Shown one piece after another: positions 54,273-62,209 of a DNA stretch of 64,000 bases. A program made the translations under genes and the position numbers. The stretch covers positions 310,001 through 374,000 of the forward strand of contig NZ_JAELYA010000006.1 of the NCBI RefSeq assembly GCF_017589465.1, given 5' to 3'. Numbering within the stretch: position 1 is the first letter of the stretch; each line of letters begins with the position of its first letter. Source of the stretch: Pseudomonas schmalbachii (GTDB lineage: Bacteria > Pseudomonadota > Gammaproteobacteria > Pseudomonadales > Pseudomonadaceae). Under the pieces are notes generated by a model that was given only the letters and a program-made list of their open reading frames with translations, was not told the DNA's origin and ran no database searches.

Positions 54273-55124
54273 ATGAAGCTGATGTCCTACGTCACCAGCC
54301 ACCGGGCGAGCTTCGGCATCGTCGAGGGCGAGTGCATCTACGACCTGGGCTCGCGCCTGGGCGACAGCTGCGCGGACCTGAAGACGGCCATCCGCAGCGG
54401 TGCGCTGAAGCAGTTCGAAGGGCTGGCAGGTTCCGTCGAGGCGGACTTCCGCCTCGGCGACGTGGTCAACCTGCCGGTGATCCCGAACCCGGGCAAGATC
54501 ATCTGCGTCGGCCTGAACTACGCCGCGCACCGCGAGGAAGTGAAGCGCGCGGTGACCACCGAGCCGACCATGTTCGTGCGCTTCGCCGAGTCGCAGTGCG
54601 GCCACGAGCGTCCGCTGGTCTGCCCGCGCGAGTCGGATGCCTTCGACTACGAAGGCGAGATCGCCGTGATCATCGGCAAGGGCGGCCGCCGCATCGCCCA
54701 GGCGAACGCCCTTGAGCACGTGGCGGGCCTGGCCTGCTACAACGACGGCTCGATCCGCGACTGGCAGGCCCACGGCACCCAGTGGACCGCTGGCAAGAAC
54801 TTCCCGGCCACCGGCGCCTTCGGCCCGTGGATGGTGACTGCCGACGAGCTGCCGGCCGACAGCGTGCTGAGCCTGACCACCCGCCTCAACGGCGAGCAGA
54901 TGCAGCACACCACCACCGACCTGATGCTGTTCCCGATCGCAAAACTGATCGAGTACATCTCCACCTACCTGACCCTGGAAGCCGGCGACGTGATCCTCAC
55001 CGGCACCCCGGGCGGCGTCGGCTTCCGCCGCGAGCCGCCGGTGTTCATGAAGGATGGCGATATCGTCGAGATCGAAGTCAGCGGCATCGGCATCCTGCGC
55101 AACCGCGTCGTCAAGGAAGCCTGA
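54273..55124 (+). CDS. Fumarylacetoacetate hydrolase (FAH)-family protein
   Basis: A 283-residue FAH-fold enzyme. The metal-binding Glu/Asp residues lie in FDYEGEIAVIIGK and the following GLACYNDGSIRDWQ. The closing TGTPGGVGFRREPPVFMKDGD is standard for the family. Members in meta-cleavage pathways act as decarboxylase/isomerase (HpaG type), hydratase or C-C hydrolase. Any of these fits here. It is the last gene of the operon, 3 nt after the RidA-like gene. Confidence 0.88.
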   Translation: MKLMSYVTSHRASFGIVEGECIYDLGSRLGDSCADLKTAIRSGALKQFEGLAGSVEADFRLGDVVNLPVIPNPGKIICVGLNYAAHREEVKRAVTTEPTMFVRFAESQCGHERPLVCPRESDAFDYEGEIAVIIGKGGRRIAQANALEHVAGLACYNDGSIRDWQAHGTQWTAGKNFPATGAFGPWMVTADELPADSVLSLTTRLNGEQMQHTTTDLMLFPIAKLIEYISTYLTLEAGDVILTGTPGGVGFRREPPVFMKDGDIVEIEVSGIGILRNRVVKEA

Positions 55125-55266
55125 TCCAGGCTTCGGGGATGGCGCCGCCACCCGCGGCGCTGCGTCCCAACCGTGTTCGCGTCCACGCGCGCACTCCCGG
55201 CCGTAGTGATTCCATCGCTGCGGCCGGACACTTTTTTCCGGGCCATGCGTCCGAACCGTTGCGGTA

Positions 55267-55292
55267 TCCCGCGGGCACAATCCGCGGGACTT
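55267..55292. other. Hairpin between the ring-cleavage operon and the LysR gene
   Basis: TCCCGCGG and CCGCGGGA (55267-55274, 55282-55289) form an 8-bp stem with a 7-nt loop, followed by CTTT. It lies in the 255-nt gap after the FAH gene and could be the operon terminator or a regulator site. The T run is poor. Confidence 0.4.
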
Positions 55293-55379
55293 TCCCTGTC
55301 AGCCCCCGGCCCACATTCCGGTAAGCTCACCCTGACAGTCCACCGGAGGCGGCAAGCGCCACATCGCTGGGAGAACGAG

Positions 55380-56330
55380 ATGTCCCGAATCGACTGGTAT
55401 ATCCGCGCCAACCTCAAGCTGCGTCACCTGGAGCTGCTGGTGGCCCTGGACGACCTGCGCAACGTGGGCAAGGTGGCGAGCTATCTCAACGTCAGCCAGC
55501 CGGCGATTTCCAAGACCCTGGCGACCATCGAGGAAGGCGTCGAGGTGCCGCTGTTCGACCGCACCCCGCGCGGCCTGGAGCCCACCGAGCACGGCATCTG
55601 CCTGATCCGCCACGCGCGCCGCGTGCTGGAGCAGATGGTCGCCGCCCGCGACGAACTGCTGGATATCACCGAAGGCCGCGTCACCCGCGTGTCCCTCGGC
55701 GTGCTGCCGGCCGCCGCCGTGCTGCTGGTGCCGAAGTTCATCGCCATGCTGGAGGAGAAGTCCAACGAGGTCAGCGCCTCGGTGACGGAATCGCACACCG
55801 ACATCCTCCTGCGCATGCTGCGCGCCGGCGACATCGACCTGATGGTCGGCAACCTGCCGCAACGTGCGCTCGGCGCCGAGTTCGAGAGCGAACTGCTGTA
55901 CCGCGACCCCATCGTGGTGGTGGCCCGCCACGACCATCCGCTGACCAAGGCCAGCCCGCTGCAGTGGGAAATGCTCAACGACTACCCGATGGTCCTGCCG
56001 ACCCAGGCCGCCCACACCCACCACGCCATCGCCGACGCCCTGCTGCAGCGCAACGTGCGCATCTCGCGGCGCAGCGTGGAATCCATCTCCACCCTGACCA
56101 ACGTCGGCGTGCTGCAGGAAACCGACTCCACCGGCTTCCTCTCCCAGGCCGTCGCCCGCCACTTCGAGAAGCTCGGCCTGCTGTCGATCCTGCCGCTGGA
56201 CCTCGGCAACGTGGACATCGAGATCGGCCTGATCTGGATGACCGACCGCGGCCTGTCCAAGGCCCAGCAACTGGTACGCACCCTGTTCCGCGAGACGCGG
56301 GATGCGATGAGGACGAAGGCGGGGCACTGA
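55380..56330 (+). CDS. LysR-family regulator
   Basis: A 316-residue LysR regulator with an N-terminal winged helix-turn-helix (about 14-75; KVASYLNVSQPAISKTLATIEEG) and a periplasmic-binding-like effector domain (about 100-305). It resembles the GbpR/CbbR branch. The ATG at 55380 has GGGAG about 7 nt upstream; the longer open frame is discarded. It follows the ring-cleavage operon on the same strand and is the best candidate for its control. Confidence 0.9.
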   Translation: MSRIDWYIRANLKLRHLELLVALDDLRNVGKVASYLNVSQPAISKTLATIEEGVEVPLFDRTPRGLEPTEHGICLIRHARRVLEQMVAARDELLDITEGRVTRVSLGVLPAAAVLLVPKFIAMLEEKSNEVSASVTESHTDILLRMLRAGDIDLMVGNLPQRALGAEFESELLYRDPIVVVARHDHPLTKASPLQWEMLNDYPMVLPTQAAHTHHAIADALLQRNVRISRRSVESISTLTNVGVLQETDSTGFLSQAVARHFEKLGLLSILPLDLGNVDIEIGLIWMTDRGLSKAQQLVRTLFRETRDAMRTKAGH

Positions 56331-56335
56331 CGCTC

Positions 56336-56397
56336 GTAGGGCGGATGCAACCCGCCACCCGTGTCGGGCCGATTTGGCGGGTTTCACCCGCCCTACG
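56336..56397. repeat. REP palindrome, copy 6
   Basis: A 62-bp inverted repeat with GTAGGGCGGATGCAACCCGCC and GGCGGGTTTCACCCGCCCTACG arms. It begins 5 nt after the LysR stop and separates it from the convergent gene at 56459. Confidence 0.9.
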
Positions 56398-56415
56398 CAA
56401 CTGGGTCGGGCCTCC

Positions 56416-56446
56416 GTAGGTTGGGCTGAGCTCCGCGAAGCCCAAC
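56416..56446. repeat. Single arm of the GTAGGTTGG repeat family
   Basis: GTAGGTTGGGCTGAGCTCCGCGAAGCCCAAC folds on itself (GTTGGGCT...AGCCCAAC) but lacks the second arm seen at 42403. It is just before the stop of the minus-strand gene at 56459. Confidence 0.65.
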
Positions 56447-56458
56447 GCCCCCGGCACA

Positions 56459-56875
56459 TCAATGGCTCCGCACCTTCACCATGACGAACAGCTTGACCCG
56501 GTCATGGATCTCCTGCAGCGCATGGCGGAAGGCATCCGGCGCCTGGCTGGTGGCGGGGTCGGCGAAGCTCCAGACGATGACTTCCTGCGAGTGCGGCAAC
56601 TGCAGTTCCTCGTCGCCCGACCGGTCGCACAGGTCGATCAGGTAGTCGAAATGCTCGCCGGCGAATTCGTCGATGGACTTGCAGCGCAGGCCCTCGGCGG
56701 ACACCCCGGCATGCTCCAGCGCATCGATGGCGCGCGGATCGATCTGGGTCGGCCGCACGCCGGCGCTGTGCGCCTCGAAATGCTCGCTGTCGGTATGCCG
56801 CAGCAGCGCTTCGGCCAGTTGTGAACGCACGTCATTGGCGACGCATACGAACAGGACTCGCGACTTCTCCGCCAT
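56459..56875 (-). CDS. Low-molecular-weight phosphatase/ArsC-like protein
   Basis: A 138-residue protein of the low-molecular-weight protein-tyrosine phosphatase fold, which includes thioredoxin-type arsenate reductases. The P-loop reads CVANDVRS, keeping the required Cys-x5-Arg. The C-terminal IVWSFADPATSQ carries the DP motif with its acid residue. No other arsenic genes are near, so phosphatase or arsenate reductase cannot be decided. The start at 56875 has AGGTG 7 nt upstream. Confidence 0.8.
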   Translation of the reverse strand: MAEKSRVLFVCVANDVRSQLAEALLRHTDSEHFEAHSAGVRPTQIDPRAIDALEHAGVSAEGLRCKSIDEFAGEHFDYLIDLCDRSGDEELQLPHSQEVIVWSFADPATSQAPDAFRHALQEIHDRVKLFVMVKVRSH

Positions 56876-56981
56876 GGCAGGCACCTTTCTAACCGCTGGG
56901 TGGGATGGACCCAAGACTAACCCCGGCCGGCCGCGTTGCCTTGTGCGGTAACGAAAACTTCATGTAGCGCGCGGCCCGGGA

Positions 56982-58004
56982 TCAGCAACTCGCCTGCGAC
57001 CTGCGGCGATGGTCCGCCAGGGAAACGCCCGTCCACTTGCGGAAGGCCCGGTAGAGCGCGCTCGGTTCGGCGAAGCCCAGTTCCTCGGCGATCTCGCTCA
57101 CGCTTCTCGACGAGTGATCCAGGTATTCGAGCGCCATGTCCCGGCGCAGCTGGTCCTTGATCAGGCGGAACGATTGCCCCTCTTCGTCCAGCCGGCGGCG
57201 CAGGGTGGACTGGGTCATGTGCAGGCCTTGCGCGACGCTGGCGAAATCCGGCCATCCGGCATAGGGCAACGCGCGCAGGGTGCGGCGGATGTGTGCCGCC
57301 AGGCCGTTGGAGTCGCGGTACTTGCGGATGACATGGCCACCGATGTCCCGCGTGTAGTCATCGGCTGCCACGCTGTCGCGGATGACCGGGAGCTGCATGC
57401 AGGCATGCTCGAATTCCAGCGACGTCACGGGCTGCGCGAAGCGCAACGGCGCCTCCAGCAAAGCGCGGTAGTCGGCGCCGCGCGGCGAGTCGGCAAAGGA
57501 GAAGTCCACCGCGAGCAACGGAATGCGCCGTCCCACCAGCCAGCAGGCGAGTCCGTAGAGAGTGAACAGCAGGTACTCGTGGGCGAGCAGGCGCGGCGTG
57601 CGCGGCCCCGGCGTCTCGTGGATGAGCAGGCGGCAAATCTCGCCGTCGCAGGCCAGCTCGCAGGAGAAATCCTCCAGCAGCAGGTTGAAGAACTGCGTCA
57701 TATGCGCCAGGGCCTGCCCGAGGGTCCGGCAATGCACCGAGGTCGCGCACAGCATCCTGGCGCTGCCGATCTTCATCCGTCGCGAATCCTGGCCGTAGAA
57801 CTCGTCGCCGAGCAGCGCCACGACGCGCACCGCCAGCTCGCGGTAGGCGGTCGCCGGGATGCGGGCGGACGGCTCGCGCAGCAGTTGCGCGGCAATGCCG
57901 GCGCGCTCCAGCACCTCCTCCGTAGCGATGCCCCGCTCGTGCAGGGGCTCCAGGAGAGCCTGGGCGAATTGAACGGAAAGACTGAACTCTTCCATGTTCC
58001 TCAT
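56982..58004 (-). CDS. AraC-family regulator (arabinose-binding-like N-terminus)
   Basis: A 340-residue AraC regulator. The N-terminal sensory domain (about 5-215) resembles the arabinose-binding/OruR type, and the C-terminal part (about 235-335) is the helix-turn-helix pair with VAQGLHMTQSTLRRRLDEEG and VSEIAEELGFAEPSALYRAFRKWTG. Two starts three codons apart (58004 and 57995) are equally possible, since neither has a good ribosome site. It diverges from the first class II aldolase gene across 133 nt and probably controls that gene set. Confidence 0.88.
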   Translation of the reverse strand: MRNMEEFSLSVQFAQALLEPLHERGIATEEVLERAGIAAQLLREPSARIPATAYRELAVRVVALLGDEFYGQDSRRMKIGSARMLCATSVHCRTLGQALAHMTQFFNLLLEDFSCELACDGEICRLLIHETPGPRTPRLLAHEYLLFTLYGLACWLVGRRIPLLAVDFSFADSPRGADYRALLEAPLRFAQPVTSLEFEHACMQLPVIRDSVAADDYTRDIGGHVIRKYRDSNGLAAHIRRTLRALPYAGWPDFASVAQGLHMTQSTLRRRLDEEGQSFRLIKDQLRRDMALEYLDHSSRSVSEIAEELGFAEPSALYRAFRKWTGVSLADHRRRSQASC

Positions 58005-58137
58005 GCGTTGTTGTTATCGGGGAATCGGGGAAGCGGCGTGGCAAATACTCTCAGCCATTTTGCAGTTTTTGGCCATGGTTGATGCCCCGCGGGTTCCCTA
58101 CTCTGCCCTGGCAACTTCGAGCGGAGACAGGAAGCCC

Positions 58138-58917
58138 ATGAACGAAATGATCCATCAAGTTGAAGTCACGACAGCCGCCCCGGACGCGATCTCGCCGGCC
58201 GAGCGCGAGGCCCGGGTCCAGTTGGCGGCGCTGTACCGGGCCCTGCACGCCTATGGCATGACCGACCTGATCTACAACCACATCACCCTGCGCGTGCCCG
58301 GCGAGCCCGAGCACATCCTGCTCAACCCGTTCGGCATGCTGTACAAGGAGATCACCGCCTCCAGCCTGTACAAGATCCACCTGAACGGCGAACAGCTCTA
58401 CAAGCCCGACGACGGCTACGCCATCAACCCCGCGGCCTACGTGATCCACACCGCCGTCCACGCCGCCCGCCCCGACGCGCATTGCGTCATCCACACCCAC
58501 TCGCGCGCCGGCTCGGCGGTTTCCGCGATGGCCTGCGGACTGCTGCCGGTTTCCCAGCACTCGCACATGTTCCACGGCCGCATCGGCTACCACGACTTCA
58601 GCGGTCCGGTGGTCGACCTCGCGCAACAGGCGAAGCTGGTGGAAGACCTCGGCGATCACGACGCGCTGATCATGCGCAACCACGGCCTGATGGTCTGCGG
58701 CCAGACGGTCGCGGAAGCCTTCTTCAACATCTACTGGCTGGAATCGGCCTGCCGCATCCAGGTCGACGCCATGGCCGCCGGCGAACTGACCATGCCCAGC
58801 GCCGAGGCGCTGGAGGTCAGCCGCACCCTGTTCGCCAGCATCCCGAACAAGGGCGTCAGGGAATGGGCCGCGGTCATGCGCGAGCTGGAGCGCAACGACC
58901 CGTCCTTCCGCGACTGA
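58138..58917 (+). CDS. Class II aldolase/adducin-family protein A
   Basis: A 259-residue zinc-dependent class II aldolase fold protein. Zinc ligands appear as the HxH in VIHTHSRAGSA and the later His in IMRNHGLM, and the early NHITLRVPG segment is family-typical. Reactions of the family include retro-aldol cleavage of phosphorylated sugars and decarboxylation; the natural substrate here is unknown. The start at 58138 has AGGA 6 nt upstream. A paralogue is encoded at 60369. Confidence 0.85.
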   Translation: MNEMIHQVEVTTAAPDAISPAEREARVQLAALYRALHAYGMTDLIYNHITLRVPGEPEHILLNPFGMLYKEITASSLYKIHLNGEQLYKPDDGYAINPAAYVIHTAVHAARPDAHCVIHTHSRAGSAVSAMACGLLPVSQHSHMFHGRIGYHDFSGPVVDLAQQAKLVEDLGDHDALIMRNHGLMVCGQTVAEAFFNIYWLESACRIQVDAMAAGELTMPSAEALEVSRTLFASIPNKGVREWAAVMRELERNDPSFRD

Positions 58918-58966
58918 CGCCATCCCTCCGAGTTTCCCCGCCAACAAGAACAATCAGGAGTGAGAA

Positions 58967-60022
58967 ATGAACTCGATAGCGAAGAACCCTCTCGACCAGG
59001 ACTGCCCCGTCTCCGTGGCAGAACTGGGCAGCGATGTGCGCTGCCATACCCTGCAGGCCGGCAGACCGCCGCTGTTCATCGAGCCATGCAACGATGCGCT
59101 GCGCGATCGCGCCGCCTTCCGGGCCTGGAGTGCGCGCATCCGGCCGGTTCTCGACCAGTTGATCGTCGAGCACGGCGGCATCGTCCTGCGCGGCTTCCCC
59201 ATCGAGGAAACCGCCGACTTCGGCAACCTGGCCGAACTGTTCCCGGCATTCTCCAGCGGTTATGCCGGCGGCGTCGCACCACGCTCCACGATCAGCGGAC
59301 GGGTCATGGAGGCGACCCGGCTGGCGGCGCCGGTGCGGCTCACGCTGCATTCGGAAATGGCCTATATGCGCGACTATCCCAAGCGCATCGCCTTCTTCTG
59401 CCGCCAGGCCGCTCCCGTGGGCGGCGAGACGCTCATCGGCGACATGCGCACGCTGGTGGACGAACTGCCGGCGGAACTGGTGGACAAGATCGCAAGGCTG
59501 GGCATCCGCACCACCCGCAACTACGGCGCGAAAAGCGATGGGATGGAGGGGTCGGTGGAGATCATGGAGTCGATCGGCTGGAACGTCGCCTTCGGCACCG
59601 ATGACCCGCAGCAGGTGGAAACCCTGTGTGCCGAGCGGGGCCTCGAACCGCTGTGGAACGACAACGGCACGCTGACGGTATTCAACCGCACCGAGCCGTT
59701 CGTCATCCACCCGCAGACCGGCCGAACGCTCTATCGCGCACTCGTGCATATCTACCGCCCCGACAAGCGCCCGGAAGGCGAAAACACCGAACTCTACGAA
59801 GCGATCCGCAAGACCCAGAAGCACCCGAGCGGGACCTTCCTCGGCAATGGCGAGGAACTGAGCGGGCAGGAAGTCGACGCGTTCGAGGCAGTCATCGACA
59901 GGCACACCCACTACTGGCCATGGCGCAACGGCGACGTGATGATCCTCGACAACCTGCAGGTCTGGCATGGCCGCAATCCCTACGAAGGACCGAGGGATGT
60001 GCAGGTCGCGCTGCTCGACTGA
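58967..60022 (+). CDS. TauD/TfdA-family Fe(II)/2-oxoglutarate dioxygenase
   Basis: A 351-residue member of the TauD/TfdA superfamily. The facial triad reads His-x-Glu in LTLHSEMAYM (near residue 128) with the distal His in QVWHGRNPYEGPRD (near 334); the 2-oxoglutarate-binding Arg follows in that segment. His-x-Glu rather than His-x-Asp and the overall look recall SyrP or clavaminate-synthase-like hydroxylases of amino-acid-type substrates. It lies 49 nt behind aldolase A and is probably co-transcribed. Substrate unknown. Confidence 0.85.
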   Translation: MNSIAKNPLDQDCPVSVAELGSDVRCHTLQAGRPPLFIEPCNDALRDRAAFRAWSARIRPVLDQLIVEHGGIVLRGFPIEETADFGNLAELFPAFSSGYAGGVAPRSTISGRVMEATRLAAPVRLTLHSEMAYMRDYPKRIAFFCRQAAPVGGETLIGDMRTLVDELPAELVDKIARLGIRTTRNYGAKSDGMEGSVEIMESIGWNVAFGTDDPQQVETLCAERGLEPLWNDNGTLTVFNRTEPFVIHPQTGRTLYRALVHIYRPDKRPEGENTELYEAIRKTQKHPSGTFLGNGEELSGQEVDAFEAVIDRHTHYWPWRNGDVMILDNLQVWHGRNPYEGPRDVQVALLD

Positions 60023-60368
60023 TACGCGAAGCCCAGCGTCATCATCGTTGGGCTTGCCGGGTAGGTTGGGCTGAGCTTGCGAAGCCCAACTGAGTTGGAG
60101 TCGGCCCCACCCGATGTTGGGCTTCACTGCGTTCAGCGCCAACCTACGCTGTCCGCCCCTTCGTAGGGTGGACAACGCGAAGCTTGTCCACCTTCGCCAC
60201 CCTCCAGCCGCTCGGGGAGCTGGAGAACGGCCCACTACCCAAGACGGGGAGTCCCCCGCGGCGGCGAACCGGCCTAGCCTGATACGGCTATGGTTTGCCC
60301 GCGCAGCAGGCGATCCGCTGCGCCGGCACGGAATGACTACAAGAACAACGACGCCGAGGTGCCATGCA
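60023..60368. repeat. Repeat-filled gap between the TauD-type and second aldolase genes
   Basis: 346 nt without a gene. It holds GAAGCCCAGC...GTTGGGCTT (60025-60056), GTAGGTTGGGCTGAGC...GCCCAAC (60061-60090), a GTTGGGCTTC...CCAACCTACG arm (about 60115-60149) and a GGTGGACAA/TTGTCCACC hairpin (60163-60192). About 170 nt of ordinary sequence, with a GAGGTG ribosome site, precede the gene at 60369. The repeats may split the set into two transcripts. Confidence 0.75.
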
Positions 60369-61112
60369 ATGACTGAAGACCTGAGTGCCCTGGAATGGCA
60401 GGCGCGTGTCGACCTGGCCGCCTGCTACCGCCTGATCGAACTGTTCGGCTGGAGCGACCTGATCGCCAACCACGTATCCATGCGCGTGCCCGGGTTCGAG
60501 GATCAGTTCCTGATCAACCCGTTCGGCCTGGCATTCGACGAGATCACCGCCTCCAGCCTGTTGAAGATCGACCTCGACGGCAACCAGCTGAGCGAGTCGA
60601 GCTACCAGGCGAACAAGGCCGGCTTCACCATCCACAGCGCGGTGCACCAGGTGCGCCACGACGCCAACTGCGTGCTGCACCTGCACAGCCTCGACGGCAT
60701 GGCCGTGTCGGCGCTGGAGGAAGGCCTGCTGCCGCTGTTCCAGTCGTCGATGTTCCTCACCGGCGACGTCGCCTACCACGACTTCGAAGGCCCGGCGCTG
60801 AACCTGGAAGAACGCGAGCGCCTGCAGCGCGACCTGGGCGAGCGGCACGTGATGATCCTGCGCAACCACGGCACCCTGACCGTCGGCGCCACGGTGGCCG
60901 AAGCCTTCGTCCGCATGCACATGCTCGAACGCGCCTGCGCCGCGCAGATCCGCGCGCTGAGCACGGGACGCCCGCTGTGCCGGCCCTCCGAAGAAGCACG
61001 CCTGCATACTGAAAAAATGGGGCTGAACAGCATGTTCCGCTACTACGCACCGCAGGCCTGGCCGGCGCTGCTGCGCAAGCTCAACCGCGAGATGCCCGGA
61101 TACGACAGCTGA
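60369..61112 (+). CDS. Class II aldolase/adducin-family protein B
   Basis: A 247-residue paralogue of protein A. Both share ARV-x-LAA, the INPFG/LNPFG and EITASSL-x-KI segments and the late NHG motif; by eye about 40% of residues agree. Zinc ligands are HxH in VLHLHSLDGMA and His in LRNHGTLTVG. The ATG at 60369 has GAGGTG 8 nt upstream. An ATG at 60364 is followed at once by a stop. It is 30 nt upstream of the PanE-like gene. Confidence 0.85.
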   Translation: MTEDLSALEWQARVDLAACYRLIELFGWSDLIANHVSMRVPGFEDQFLINPFGLAFDEITASSLLKIDLDGNQLSESSYQANKAGFTIHSAVHQVRHDANCVLHLHSLDGMAVSALEEGLLPLFQSSMFLTGDVAYHDFEGPALNLEERERLQRDLGERHVMILRNHGTLTVGATVAEAFVRMHMLERACAAQIRALSTGRPLCRPSEEARLHTEKMGLNSMFRYYAPQAWPALLRKLNREMPGYDS

Positions 61113-61142
61113 AGCGGCCCCGCACGACAGAAGGAGAATGAC

Positions 61143-62093
61143 GTGAGCCTTGCAAACACCCGTGTCGGCATCATCGGTGCCGGCGCCATCGGCGGTTTCT
61201 TCGGCATGCTGCTGGCGCGTGCCGGCGCGCCGGTGCACTTCCTGTTCCGCAGCGACTTCGCGACGGTCCGGGAACACGGCCTGCAACTGCAGAGCAAACA
61301 GTTCGGCGACTACCGCCCGCAGCCCCTGCACGCCTACGCCGACGCGGCGGACATGCCGCCCTGCGACTGGCTGCTGGTGGCGGCGAAGACCACCGGCAAC
61401 CCGGCCCTGGCGCCGGTGATCAACCAGGTCGCGGCACCCGGCGCGAAAGTCGTCCTGCTGCAGAACGGCCTGTCGGTGGAGGACGCCATGCGTCCGCTGC
61501 TGCGCGACGACCTGCACCTGCTCGGCGGGCTCTGCTTCGTCTCCGCACACCGTCGCGGCAACGGCGTGGTCGAGCATGTCGCCGGCGCCCGCCTGACCCT
61601 TGGCTACCACTCCGGCGCGACGACCGCGGCCGAAGCGCAAACGGTGCTCGACGAAGGCGCGGCGCTGTTCGCCGCCAGCGGCATCGATGCCAAGCCGATG
61701 GCCGACATCGCCCATGCCCGCTGGCAGAAGCTGCTGCTGAACATCCCGCTGAACGGTCTTTCCGTCGTGGTGCAAAGCGGCTCGCTGGCGATGATGAGCC
61801 ACCCGCAGACCCGCGCGCTGGTGCGCGAACTGATGGAGGAAGTGGCGGCCGGCGCGGCGGCGTGCGGGCATCCGCTATCCGCCGCCAGCCTGGAACAGGC
61901 CTGGGCCGCCACCGACGTGAAGGCCGACTACCACCCGAGCATGTACCTCGACTTCGCCGCCAAACGGCCGCTGGAACTGGAGGCGATCTATGCCGCGCCG
62001 CTGGCCGAAGTGGCCAGGGTCGGATTCGCCATGCCGAAGATCGAAATGCTCTACCAGATGCTGAGCTTCCTCGACGCGCGTAATCGGCAGTAG
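61143..62093 (+). CDS. Ketopantoate reductase-like (PanE/ApbA) oxidoreductase
   Basis: A 316-residue NADPH-dependent 2-ketoacid reductase of the PanE/ApbA family. The N-terminal nucleotide fold GIIGAGAIGGFFGMLLARAG is intact, followed by VAAKTT and LLQNGL. The C-terminal helical domain includes NIPLNGLSVV and the PSMYLDFAAKRPLELE segment with the family Ser/Asp/Glu set. Start is GTG at 61143 with AGAAGGAGA upstream. In this cluster it probably reduces a 2-oxo acid other than ketopantoate, but that is inferred. Confidence 0.85.
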   Translation: MSLANTRVGIIGAGAIGGFFGMLLARAGAPVHFLFRSDFATVREHGLQLQSKQFGDYRPQPLHAYADAADMPPCDWLLVAAKTTGNPALAPVINQVAAPGAKVVLLQNGLSVEDAMRPLLRDDLHLLGGLCFVSAHRRGNGVVEHVAGARLTLGYHSGATTAAEAQTVLDEGAALFAASGIDAKPMADIAHARWQKLLLNIPLNGLSVVVQSGSLAMMSHPQTRALVRELMEEVAAGAAACGHPLSAASLEQAWAATDVKADYHPSMYLDFAAKRPLELEAIYAAPLAEVARVGFAMPKIEMLYQMLSFLDARNRQ

Positions 62094-62209
62094 TCCTGGC
62101 GACATTCCGGATCAGCCCTCCGCGCAATTCGATCATGCGCGGGACCGGGTGAAGGCGGCGGGCACTCCCCATAGCGGATAGTGCCCACTGGCTATGCCCG
62201 GCCCGACAC

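Noticed and set aside
2034-60192. The many regularly shaped palindromes as a CRISPR array
   Set aside because: They are scattered single units of different families without regular spacers or cas genes.
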